Both the position numbers and the translations under genes were made by a program. Under the pieces are notes generated by a model. The model was not told the origin of the DNA and made no database searches. It saw nothing but the letters and a program-made list of their open reading frames with translations. Source: Anoplolepis gracilipes (taxonomy: Eukaryota > Arthropoda > Insecta > Hymenoptera > Formicidae). From it: 64,000 nt of DNA. The stretch lies in the NCBI RefSeq assembly GCF_047496725.1, contig NC_132976.1, positions 3,642,001 to 3,706,000 of the forward strand, in the 5' to 3' direction. This document shows, piece after piece, positions 52,001 through 64,000 of this stretch. Position 1 is the first letter of the stretch. Every line of letters begins with the position of its first letter.

Positions 52001-52380
52001 CCTTGTTACAGCGCCAGGCGCCTGTGAATCGTACGCTCGTTGCTATTATTCTTGTAAATTGTCGTTAATTAGTGCCCTTCAGCAGGCCTCGCGCATCCCT
52101 CACATCGGCGTGACTTGACAGAGCGGCACAGCTGATCGTGACATCGATCATCGGAGAGCCTCGCACAATTATACGCGATCATACACTACACGCGGAAGAA
52201 GTATCTCCTTCTCTTTCCCTTCCTTGATTTACTCGATTCCGTATAAACTTCACAAACTTCGCGCTCCGATCGCGCGCTGGCCACTGGCACTGGCTACTGC
52301 GCACATCCAGCTGCTGCGAGCAGCGATCGAGTGATGCCAGATTCGAGACGCGCGATGCGCCACCTGTCAAATCCTAATGG
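52001..52380 (-). promoter_or_regulatory. Rab39 5' UTR/promoter region
   Basis: A locally GC- and CpG-rich stretch immediately upstream of the Rab39 ATG on the minus strand, falling off to AT-rich DNA after about 52380. TATA-less CpG-rich type; no defined start site seen. Confidence 0.45.
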
Positions 52381-53107
52381 ACGGGATAACGCAAAAAAAA
52401 GAAAACTGTAAAAAGAAAACTGCGCAGCGTTCGAATCCGTACGATAATTATGTATCATATATGCATGATAATTTAAATCATTTTTCGAGCATGGCACTTT
52501 GGTATAGTATCATAAAAAGATGATAATATAAAGAAATGAGAACGTAGAGGAGATTGTGTTAATTTTGAACCATCAAAAGATGAATAATTTTCATGTTTTA
52601 TATACAACAATGCAAGTACTGAATGGAATGTATATAGATGACAGATCGTAATGCCCGATGAGCACTATAAAGTCGCAACTCGTATTTTAAATTTAATTTT
52701 AGAGCTGCAGACTGCAATACATGTTGAGTTTAAATAAATTTAAGTTTCAAATAAATGGACATAAATTGATCCAATTATTGTAAATACTAATATATTGATT
52801 ACGATCTTATTTCTATTAAATGATTATTAATTCTATTAAAAGAAATGATTGTTTTATTAATATTTGTAATAAAAATATATGATAATTTTTGGCGCCAAAT
52901 TCTCGGATAGCAGAGTTCCGATAATAAAAGAAGAGATATATTATTGTTTTCTGTCTTTCTATCAAGCCAACACAAAGGCAATGGGCGATATTACTCGGTT
53001 CTTAATATGTGTAACAGTATTAAATGGTTTCTTTGTACTTTTTCGTACTAAATATTTATAAAGAATTGTAAAAAAATATAAAAACCTATGATATTATCCT
53101 CTAACAA

Positions 53108-53205
53108 CACACATGTTCAAAAGATATTTATAAGAGATCTACAGGATATTAAAACATGTTTCAACATTTTCTGGATTTCCGTTAAACATCTTTTGAACAT
53201 GTGTG
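53108..53205. repeat. Near-palindromic hairpin of about 100 bp
   Basis: The 17-bp arm ACACATGTTCAAAAGAT is followed about 65 bp later by its exact reverse complement; imperfect complementarity continues inward (CTACAGGATATT against AACATTTTCTGG) to a short loop near AAAACATGTTT. Could be a small fold-back element or a miRNA-like precursor. Confidence 0.8.
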
Positions 53206-55049
53206 CTATTGGGTCTATATGATACGTCGTTGTTTCTCTGGAAACTGCACATGCACAAAAAACTGGACTTTCATAACACACACGCATGGCACACATATGA
53301 CACATCGTGACAGCATGCAAACAACCATTGACAAGCGTTCAAAAATTTATTCGCGCTCTCTTGTTTACATTTTGTTTCTTTTCTTTGCTCCTTCATCTCT
53401 TATAGATCTGGATATATGAATATATTGTATGTACATACAACGGACATACATACAATATTATTTAATCGCAGAAAATTCAGGAAATGTAGCTGTAGCTTAA
53501 AGCAAGTGAATCTCTTATCGCGATCACGCGCGCATCGCCGGATCAGCTGATGATCTTGTGGTAATTATTATGTACTTCTAATAATTATACGTATAATTTT
53601 ACCACTCTTCTTTACCATTCGTATGTGCGTAATATATTCCATAGTATCTCTTTTATATTATTAAAAAATTAACATAAAGAAAAATACAGCCGATAAAATA
53701 TTTTAAAGAGAGCTATAAACGAATGGCATCTTTTTTCTTTCTCTCTTTTCGAACTTTGAATATTTCATTATGCATGTAGAAAACGCAGAAAGCGTAGTTA
53801 AACAAATAGACTTATTTTATCTCTTTCACTTTTTTCTTCACTTTCTCTTTTTTTTTTTTACTGCAATGTATGTTTCACGGAGTATGTACATACATTCTTT
53901 CTAGTTACATTTTCTTGTTTTTATTTCTTTTTCTCTTTTATGTTAATAAACTTTTTATGTGTATTATATTTGTTACATTTTAATTCAAATGGAAAAGAGT
54001 GCAATATAGTATGACTAAAAAAGAAAACTTATTTTGTTAATGTTAATTGTAATCTATTAATGAGCCCAAAGAGAACAAGTAGACATTTTAATTCTGGCAA
54101 AGGCACGTGTCAAATAATACTTTGATTTTGTGCTTAGAATTTTAAATTTCTTAATATATTTTATATTTCTTCCAAAAGCTAAAGTATTTTTACAAACAAT
54201 AAATTGTGTTATATTTTAATAACAATGCAATGGAATGAAATCTTGACTGAATTTTATCAAATGTATTATCCATGTGATATACACTCTACGTATATATATA
54301 TCGTTTATACTGTCGCACTATGAGTGTTATGTTCTACTTGACACATGCTTATTACGAATCAATGTCTCTTAAAAACTTTATAATGTATTAATTTTTTAAC
54401 GCGTTGTACCTGTTTATCGAGGTGAGCGTCCATGAAGTTAACTAAGTCTTTGTTGGTGATTTAACCTACGCCAGTTGCAGTGATTTATCAAACTTTATTC
54501 AGTTGCATTTATTTTTCGTTTAGTTCTAAGTATTATAAAATATTATACGTATTATACGCATAAAAAGATAGTATTATAAAGGATAAAAAAGAAAATATTA
54601 TATTGTTAATCTATGTTTACACTGTGCTTCTAATTACAGAATAGAGAATCTTTTTATATCTCTCTTTTTCTCTAATAATTAGACAGTAATTGAAAAAGTT
54701 TTGAAAATAATAGATTTTTTCAAATTCAAATGTGCGCTTTCAAAGACATTTATCATTTATGAAAGGTTAAAGAATCGTTTAAGTAAGAAATTTGCTGATC
54801 GTGAAGTTGATCAATCTGGTTTTTATATCGTTCTGTTTTAAAACTTACATATTAAATTTTACGTTGCGTTAAATTTCTTAAATTATCGAATCTTATAATA
54901 TTTACATTGAATTTTTTTTTATAATCTATTGAATCTGTCCCTTTATATAATTAATCATATTAATAATTGGATAAACTTATTATTATTATTTTTTTATCCA
55001 TGATATATATATTAGAACATCTTTTAAAAATATTTTAAAAATGTCATAA

Positions 55050-55577
55050 TAGTAAAAGTTTCTTATTTACGGGTTCATTTTTCATGTATTTTCGTATTCG
55101 CAATAAATATTATTCGGAGTAAAAATTTGTAGTGTTTTTATTCGTGACTAGAAAATTTCGTATTTGTGGTCAAAATTTCAATTCTATATTCTATTATCTT
55201 TGTAATGGCGATGAATAAGCTTGACGAGTCTATGCCGTGAAATGTAAAATATAAAAAAATTACCAAATTTTTTAAAACCGCAATTTCTAATCAACTGTTT
55301 AATAATATTTAAATAATTTTTTGCAATTTTAATAACGTATTCTCGGAAAACGTAATTATATGTATATATATATTGAATATTATAGTGACGAATATTTAAT
55401 TGTTAATTTGAAATAAAAGACTACCTTTTGTAGTAACATTTTTCGTAATTTTTAATTTTCTTGGGACTCATCCCCTATACTTTTTGCCGTACATTTTACA
55501 TCATTCCTTTGAATATTCACGTTTTCTATATTCGTGGCATTTTGATGGAATCTCCCGCGAATAAGGAACTTTGACTG
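55050..55577. mobile_element. MITE-like element with pogo/Tc1-type ends
   Basis: The right end, reverse-complemented, starts CAGTCAAAGTTCCTTATTCG followed by CGGG; the left end reads TAGTAAAAGTTTCTTATTTA then CGGG. The right end abuts a TA dinucleotide. Interior is noncoding and has further fragments echoing TATTCG. A TA-insertion DNA transposon derivative is the likely origin. Confidence 0.65.
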
Positions 55578-55899
55578 TATATACATATGATATATATGTG
55601 TGTGTAATTTATCTACTTTTATCGCGTATCAACGATCGATACTTCAGTATCGCTTAAACGATATATTATATATTAAAATGTGTTACTGAAGAAATATTAC
55701 ATATTAAGATATAAATTTTAAAAAGCTTCTGAACGATTTTTTGGCTGTGTATTCATATATAAGCCAAAAAAAGGCAAAGCTTATTATTGGAAAATATATG
55801 TATGTACATATATGTGTGCGTGGAATCGAAATTCTCCCATTTACCAGAATATATCGATAGAGTTATATGTCGGTATTGATATGCAGCACGAAGGATCTT

Positions 55900-56255
55900 C
55901 GTTTGCACGCCGTTGCCTGGTGAATCGCGCCGGCGCACAGGCGGCGGGCGCGCGATTGGTCAGCTGGCGCGTCCGATTGGTTGCCGGGGATTGTGTACAT
56001 GACGACGGACCGACGTGAGTCGCAAGACGCGCCGCGCCGCGCCGCGCGACCATTCGTACGCAACACGCGACGCCGGCCGGTCGCGTCGAGAAGAGTCCGG
56101 GTTTTTCGTGCGAGCGCGAACACTCCCCGGTCAAAGTCGCGTCGCCTGTCACCGCATCGAACGAAATTTTTCTCGTCAAAATGTGATCGGATGACACATT
56201 CGGCGGCTTCTCGCTCGTTTCGCTCGGACGCTCACTCTCGGGAGAAATCTATCCG

Positions 56256-56287
<32 letters not shown>

Positions 56288-56395
56288 GTTCTTCTCTTCC
56301 GGAGGTAAAGGCATAAGAAACGCCGGCAGCGAATTTCGCGCTTCACAGAGGACTCGCGTCGACGGCGAACATGATATTTTCGTGAGGAGTTGAAG
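55900..56395 (+). promoter_or_regulatory. CpG-rich promoter with paired inverted CCAAT boxes and probable 5' noncoding exon
   Basis: A strongly GC/CpG-rich island in AT-rich DNA. Two ATTGG motifs (55955-55959, 55976-55980) lie 21 bp apart, about two helical turns. A CT run is at about 56253-56282. The block ends at a good donor, GAAG followed by GTAAGC (GT at 56396-56397). This looks like a promoter plus first exon of a + strand gene whose coding exons are not recognised in the rest of the window. Strand is inferred from the donor. Confidence 0.5.
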
Positions 56396-59300
56396 GTAAG
56401 CCTCGTAATTTTTTAAAATACCGTCTGAGAATTTGTCTGAAAAAATAATGAACGAAATAAAGAAAATCTATATAAATGTGTATATTTATTTTGCGATATT
56501 TCTATATCTCGAAGCGGGAATCGATCTTGCAATTGTTGAAAATCTCATCTTTATTTTGATTTATCATTTTTAATTGTCACAATCGATTGTTGAGAATTTT
56601 AAGTCATTCGTGCGCGATTTAGTAACATTAGTAAGTTGCAACATCATCTTAGAAAGAGAGATCCAATGGTACCAATTGCGATCAATCTCTTGTGTATGAT
56701 TTAAACCTTGATTTTATTACGCACCATTTAAGTTCATAGAAATAAATCTTTTAATTGATCGGAAAGATTGAGATCGTTAAGCAAGTGGCTATGTCGTACT
56801 GGTTGTATCGATAAACAAAAACTCATCATTTAAAAGGTGCATCATTTACAATAGACAAAATTTACCACTGCATAAATACGGCGATTTAAGTCGTTGCGCG
56901 CGATAAAGCGCGCGAAATTTTATTACGCACGCGCGTTATGCACTTTTTATACACTTTCTATTTTTTATTTTTTTATTCTCCCGCTTAAACGCGCTGGGCT
57001 TTTTCATTCATGAGTCTAGAAAGTGCAACGAGATATGAATCGGTAGCATGCATTCTCTTGAATAGATTTAGAGATAATATATTAATGGAATTAGCACAAA
57101 TATAGCTCAGTCGTTCAAAAATGTTGACAAATTAAATAAAAAACAATGTATGTAATAATTTATGTTATTACTTATCTGTCGAATGTAAATTAATTACTTT
57201 ATCAGAAAAAAAGATCTTGCAATATTTTTCAATGAGAAGAGAAAAATGTATCAGAGTCTATAAATATTTTTAGTCGATTTGAACACAAAGTAAAAATAGC
57301 AAAACAAGTGTGTCAGTACATTTTTAAAAGAAAATTTTTATTTGTGCAACAATTCTGACGGTTAATCGATCACGCGCGTTTTTGAATAAAAAAAAACCTA
57401 TGTACATAAAAATGGGTCAATTTTTTTCAATATAATTGAATAACTGCAATGTTTCTACAGATCAATCATTTATCTAAAAAAAATATTAACGTAACAAATA
57501 AAACAAACAACTATTCCGGCTTATTATTATTATTTATTTAACGATATATTTTGATGAGGTATATGTATGCTTTCTAAGTTAATGTGTAAATTCAACTTAT
57601 TCTCTTTGATGAGAATTATATTACATGTATATTTTCTTTAATCTACTCAGGAACAATTTTAATTTGTTTAATAAAAAAAGAATAGAGGTATATATTATTT
57701 TGTACATTTATATCACGTAAAGAGCGTGAAATCGCTTCCGGGTGAGGAAAGTTTTCTAGCGTTTGCTCCATCGGAAAATGCAACTATACGGTCTCCACGG
57801 CCCATTGCATTGTCGCAATTCGCGTCGAGAGAAGGAGCGCACGTTTTTCTCATCGTAACATTAATCTCTCCATGCTTCCGGGCGATAGCCTCGATCGCGG
57901 TCTCGCGTTGCGAGTACGTTGCTATCACGTTTAGAATGGTATGAGTTTTTTGTTCATCGGTAACAAGCCTATCGATTTTTTTCTCCATATCGATTCCTTT
58001 ATTCGTCGAAAGAAAAATATTTTTTATCGTTGATCATTAATATGCATTTCATTACAATAGAGTACTGTTTAATCGAACGTTTGTTTATTCGAAATAATGT
58101 ATCCAAAAATAAAAATAAACAATATATAACAATATGAATAGAGTTTATATAAGTATAGTTTAGATGTATGTTACATATATGTATATATGTATACATGTAT
58201 TATCGATAACACAACGCTAGAGTAGAAATGAACGCGAAATGAATAAGAAAGAAAAATATGTTTCTCTAAATACTTAAATTTTTTTCAGTTATTTTGAAGC
58301 GTTCCTTGCTTTCGAGAAATAGATTTTACAATTAGATAATATAAAACATTAAAAAAACAATTGAAATAATTACGTCAAAAAAGATGTGTGTTAGGAGTGC
58401 AAAACTAAATTAAAAAATTAAGTATAACAAAACTGTTAAATTATTATTACTATAATTTTTGTTTTATTAATAGATATTTTCTTTCACAAAACGTAATAAA
58501 TAAATTGTCTAAATTTCAAAACATATAATTATTGTTTGATTATCTGACTATTTTGTCTCCGATTAGTTGATTAGTGATTGAGGTTTTTATTGTATTTCAG
58601 TAAATCAGTGAAAAATTTATCTATATGAAGAGATCTCAAAATAAATTGCTATTAGAAAATTAACATCGGAAATGAAACTTATGTAGAAACAGGAATACAA
58701 ATAGCCAAATCAAACTACAGTCTACATTTTCTGTGTTTTAAGAATAATATTTATATAAATAATATATCAATAAATAGATAAATCTAATCCATAAATGACA
58801 TAAAAATTAAATTTCTTTTTTATTATATATCAAATTACTGAAATATTTACGTTTAGATCGTGCGAATTGTAATCCATTTTAAAAACAGATTACTTCAATA
58901 ATGTAAGCGATCGTAGATGTCCGCGTTACGCAAAACTAAAGCGTTGACCCTACGCTATGAAACCTACTTTATATAACGCATATGTACTGTGCGTTTGTTG
59001 AATGGATTACTTTTTTTAAAGAATATATGCTGATATTAGAAATTATGCTTTTTTTTAGTATCATCTACTAAAGAAATTCCTTGGAAGAAGCGGTCTTTCT
59101 ATCAAACGTGATATTTCATCGAACGATAAAAATCTGGACATAACTTTATTATTCAATTATTGACACGATGGTCTATCAGATTTTACGCGCTGTTAGTTCG
59201 TAAGTGTTGAACTCTCTTTGTCGTCATGAAATTACCGTAGAAACACGCAAAGAAAATTCGAAGGGCCTCAACAAGGAAGCACTGTTTCGCACGTGTATGC

Positions 59301-62300
59301 GATCTCGAATCGATTGTCACGCTGTAATGATAAATTATAAGAGATTCTTGTGAGAGTTTTCGGAATTTTTAATATCGTAGTCGATTTGAACATACATGAA
59401 ATCTCTTTTATCTTATATTTGAGAAGTTTGATTTCGCTTGCGTAAATTAATTTCTCTTTGAGACATACGTTTGAAAATAATTTACTCCCTTTACCGATAT
59501 ATATGCATATAAATAATGATTATTTACAGCATTACATGTATTATGAATTTTTATACACGCAATACGTATATACTTTTTCATTGATTTTAGTGTTATTTAT
59601 TTTATAATTTTTTATTATTAGTTATTAATAAAATAATACATACATACATACACATCTTTATTACATACATACATGAAATAACATAATAAAAGGTTTTACT
59701 TTAAAAGAATAATGTAACTATTTAATTAAAATTTTATAATTCTAATTGCCACCATTTGTTCATATTGATTAAAATAACAAGTTATAGACAATGTTTCTGT
59801 ACTGACAATGAGTACCCTTAGGAGACTAAGCTTCTGTTGCACATACATATTATTAGCAATATGTATAGTCTTTTATGTAAATCACATGCTATTCACTGAT
59901 GAGAAATCAGGAATCACAGCGAATAAATTTACATTAAACTTGTATTTTATGATTATGCTGTCAAGGCTGAGACTTTATTCTATCTCATAGTCTGTAAAGA
60001 ACCTTGGACAATATTAATTAATTATAGAATTGACAACTTTAATAATTATTATTTATAATGTATTAGATAAGTCTTATATGATACATCAGAAAATATATAT
60101 ATATATCGAGGATTAAAACTTTTATGATTTGTATAATTCTAAATATCTGAGACTGAACATTTTTTTTTTAAGTTGTGATTTTACGTATAATAAATTCTGT
60201 ATAAAACGTAATATAATATATTCAAAGTTGATTTCGATATTATCGATACTAAAAAATATATTAGAATCAAGAAATAAAGATAATTGATCATTTAAGGTTT
60301 GATATATTACGTAATTAAAATATTTATCTACATTTTACATTATATATTTTATTACATAAAATTAATTAAAAAATTACGTATCATTATGTTTAAAATTAGA
60401 ATCATAACATGTTTACAAATACAATTTATATGAATGTGTTTGACATTATATTGTATTTTAATTTAAATTAATTTTTTCAGATTACTTTTGTTTTTTATTT
60501 CTCAAAGACAATAATAAAAACTTGCAATGAATGCATCTTAATTTATCAAAAAACTTATGCCTTGAGAAAAATACAATATTTTTCCGTAAATGTTATATCC
60601 AGTTATTATATCGAACTATACGATAATAAGAGTTGATACAACTGTATTAATGTTTGCAATGTCGATCCTTTTCGAGATTTAAGAAAAGATTTAATGCTAC
60701 AATTTCATAGAATTATGTCTAATTATTTGTAACTTCAGTGAATGTTTTAGTCTTCTATATCATGGCCTCTTACCAGAGTAAAACGTACTGTGTATAGTCT
60801 TCACGTTTAATGCAATTGAAAGTTTTAACTTTAAGGGCAGCAAGTATATAATCTGAAGTAGCATAATCGATATCATGGCCAAAGCGTATCATACTCTCTT
60901 TACATTATATCTCTTCTTCTCTGCTTATGCAGCAAAACTTCTCTATAAAATATAGTTTGATAGTTTATGGCCTACTTTGCCACGTCATTTACAATGTAAA
61001 TCATGAGCATTTAAATATAATCATGCTTTGTAATTTTATAATTGCAATATATGCGATACATGCTTTATAGAATTTAAAATTTTATTTCATTTGTATTTAT
61101 CAATTTGTAGTCGATTTCTTTTTCACGATGAAAGTATTTAATATTAAAAATTGCAAAACTTTTTTTAAAAAACTTTAACACATATTTTGTGAAATAAATA
61201 GCAAAACGCGTTATTATTTCATTAATTTTTATAAATGAATTTTGTTTCAACAGAAATTAGATTAGAGTCTTAATTACGACAGAGGATATTTTATATATTA
61301 AATTTAATATTGTGACAAAGAAAAAAGGATCTTTCAATATTCGCCGAATAAAATCTAAATTAATTTTTGTTAAATAATTGTACCGCTAATAAAATAATAC
61401 GATGATTTCAAGGTTATACGGAGAATAGGGTGGGTTAATTGTACATGTTAGAAATTTCTATAAATCTTGCTTATATTTGGTAATTATGGTTGTAATTGCA
61501 AAATAAAGCGTTCAGTGAGTAATAGCGAGAGGAAGTTTGCATGGGTTTAAATAAAATAACTCGGGAACACTGGTGCTCTGTGTTTTGCACTTCCGAACTG
61601 CTTCGTCCGCGGCAAACTTTTCCTGAATTCGGCCGAGCGGCGCGGCGCCTATTTATATCGCGCCTGTTAAATTGCCTGCAGTATATCCGCTCAGCGACTC
61701 TTGCTATATAGACTTTGGTCGGCCGAATCATCGAATTAAAAAGGGCATATCCTTAGTGGTTGCACGGCGAAATCGATATTTCGAGCCGGCCTCGCTAATT
61801 GTCGAAATTATACCTCGAATTTGCGCTTAAACCTCTGCGTTATATTGATGTTAACGGGTGCAATCATCGTAAACCAAGTTGATTAACGCTAACGTTGGGA
61901 ATTGGTTCGTTATTGTTGTTAATGCTGCCGTAATTAAATTTCGATAACGCTAAAAAAATAATTGCAGACAATGTGTCTGTAATTTTCTCACAGACACACC
62001 GTTCGAATTTTCCGATGAGTGTCTGAATTTTCATTCTCCTAGAAAATGACTGATGATTAAGAATTGTCTGCAATAACTTTCAACAAGATCTGATAATTCA
62101 GACAGAAATGTATTCGAATTCTTAGACAATTTTTCACAGTGAAGAATATCTGAGCAATGACATAAAGGATTATTTAAAAATAATGCGCTGAAAAAGTATC
62201 AATTTATAATAATTGACAGATTACATAATTATTGTAACAAATATAAAATATCATATATGAATAATATATTTAATCGATTCAATGGTTAGACAATTAATTG

Positions 62301-64000
62301 ATCATCTTGGCAAGTCTAATGTCTCATTCCTATCAGAAAAAAATCTCTCTCTTCGACAATATATTGAATAATATTCAGGGGTTTTTTAGTTTTCTGTTGC
62401 GGAAAAAAAATTTTGACAAAAAAAAAAAAAAAAAAAAAAGAAAAAATTCGAGTGTCATGTCAGAAATGAATGTCCCAATGAATGTACGTGTGGGCGCGTA
62501 GATCGGTGATACAAAGTGCAGGCATACGCGCCAGGTGTAAATAAAACCCTCGGGTGTAACGTCGTTCGTGCATGACGACTAGCCCGGTCTTTTCTTCCCG
62601 TGGCATTGTCAGCTGGCCGGTATACCTACGTTTGTTGGCGTCCCTTTGTGCGCGACTCTCACCGCGGTTACCGAAGGCAAAGTGCGACGATGTCTCTCTA
62701 TTTGCATAAGAATTCCGCTCGCGACCCGATAATGGAAAAAAATACGTTCGAGTCCAGGAAGAGAGGCATCTCTTCCTGAAGGACACGCTCCAGTTTTATT
62801 CCAGCGTTTTCGAGTGAAGCAATTTTAATCACTTTGGGAGCGATTAATGACGTCATAAATTCCGTCTTGGATTACTAAATATTGAGATGTGGATTATTAA
62901 ATAAATTAATAAAATATTTCGAGTAATTTGATTGATAAGCAGGGCAAAAAATTTAACATTAAAATAATGTCAAATGGCATGTGTTTTATATTATTTATAT
63001 TATTAATGTATTATTTATATTAATTAGATTCACAACTCATTTTCGATCAAACATGGCAAAGAATTTAATTACTCTCAGATCAATCAAATCTGCTTCATTC
63101 GAAAATATTATAAAAGAATCCAAACATGTTATTCTATTCAATTTTAACATTTTATGCGCGTATGATTGAGAAATAATGATTTCATCATTTTCAAATGATG
63201 ACGAAAGAAAGACGTTTTTATTTTTACCATAAAAAAAGAGAGATGTGTATATTAAAAAAGTCGAAATAAATAGTTTTATAAAACATGATACTTTATATAC
63301 TCTTCGATAATATAGTAAAATATTGCGTTTATCCTCGAGAAATATAAAAGAGAAATTAAAATGTTACAATTGTATAAGCTACTGTATTGGGATGAAATTA
63401 AATAGTCTGACGCACATCCTGTACGACAAATATCTATCCTTTAAAGATTTTACGCGCGTGTTACACGTTTAGGGCGAATACACACACATACATAATATAC
63501 ACACATACATAATCGGACCAACGTTAAAATTAGTATCGCTCGATGCACCAAGGCGCGTTCTGCAATATGCAACCGATAAGAGGTGATATCGAGCACGTTA
63601 ACCGGATATGCTTAGAGTACACAGACGCTATGTGGGCATCTGTTTCCGTTTAAATCTCCGTTTAATCCTCCGATGCAAGTCTGTTTATATTTATCAGTTT
63701 GACGTATCGGTTCTGCTTTACTTTGTATTAAAGTTCTTCGTACAACGTTAATCTTCGTATATTTTATATCAGTCCCTATAAAGGCTACTGTTTCGTTACT
63801 GTGACCTCGCTCTTGCATTAGGCAGAAATTGAAACATAAATAACTTAATTATTGACAGCTATTTATGTGTCTTGGAATTTCACAAGGTCTTGAACTTGTG
63901 ATTTCATGCAGAGTTTATTTTTCTCTTTACGAAAGGAGGGACTGAGTACATAAACGAATCGCGTTAAATTTTTATGCGACTTAAAAATTCGAGATTACTG
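56396..64000. other. Presumed large first intron or intergenic DNA
   Basis: About 7.6 kb, AT-rich, no coding exon recognised. A less AT-rich ORF of 91 codons on the minus strand (57713-57988), and locally GC-richer patches at about 61550-61750 and 62470-62800, may be conserved noncoding segments. Short ORFs there match nothing I know. Confidence 0.45.

Larger units (their letters stand above)
52381..55949. other. Intergenic AT-rich DNA with a hairpin and a MITE-like element
   Basis: No coding exon recognised. Contains a long hairpin (53108-53205) and a fold-back element (55050-55577). Confidence 0.6.

Noticed and set aside
52420..52440. GTTCGAATCC resembling a tRNA B box
   Set aside because: No A box, acceptor-stem pairing or cloverleaf could be found around it.
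62460..62786. 108-codon minus-strand ORF in a GC-richer patch
   Set aside because: No domain, odd composition and no splice context; more likely noncoding.

Overview
The window looks like nuclear DNA of an insect, most likely a hymenopteran and possibly an ant. It is AT-rich, has GT-AG introns that are often only 60-130 bp, many simple repeats, and insect-type orthologues throughout. No bacterial, organellar or viral genes and no rRNA, tRNA or CRISPR array were recognised. The species call is inference; protein-family calls come from direct reading of conserved motifs and exon-by-exon reconstruction with phase-consistent splice sites.

Layout: (1) 1-3749, AT-rich DNA with no confident exon, probably the intron upstream of the first visible Cbl exon. 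(2) 3750-10990 (+), the 3' part of the E3 ubiquitin ligase Cbl: end of the helical/EF-hand part, SH2, linker, RING, proline-rich tail and UBA, with a possible short isoform ending at 5594. (3) 14255-17540 (-), complete PEX6, a peroxisomal AAA+ ATPase (6 exons, 804 aa), tail-to-tail with Cbl. (4) 17541-19632, intergenic with a GC-rich promoter-like block. (5) 19633-25610 (+), a 14-exon BubR1/MadBub spindle-checkpoint kinase (1435 aa). (6) 28624-42764 (+), complete MSH2 mismatch-repair ATPase (15 exons, 924 aa). Its 8.8-kb intron 2 carries, on the opposite strand, an intact 1351-codon secreted Gln-rich repeat protein (30070-34125) and a decayed copy of that gene's 3' end. (7) 43438-45892 (+), an F-box domain fused to an actin-related protein (5 exons, 580 aa). 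(8) 50559-52000 (-), complete Rab39 (3 exons, 218 aa). (9) 52001-64000, no recognised coding gene, but a GC-rich promoter-like block with paired inverted CCAAT boxes and a probable 5' noncoding exon ending at 56395, whose gene body must lie beyond the window or in exons I could not identify.

The genes are unrelated housekeeping or regulatory genes rather than a pathway cluster: receptor down-regulation (Cbl), peroxisome import (PEX6), mitotic checkpoint (BubR1), DNA repair (MSH2), probable ubiquitin-ligase adaptor (F-box-ARP) and vesicle traffic (Rab39). The most unusual items are the F-box-ARP fusion, the BubR1 gene that keeps both KEN/ABBA checkpoint motifs and a catalytically intact-looking kinase with an in-frame His/Gln minisatellite, and the nested secreted Gln-rich gene. 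Several fold-back (MITE-like) elements and one long hairpin lie in introns and intergenic DNA.
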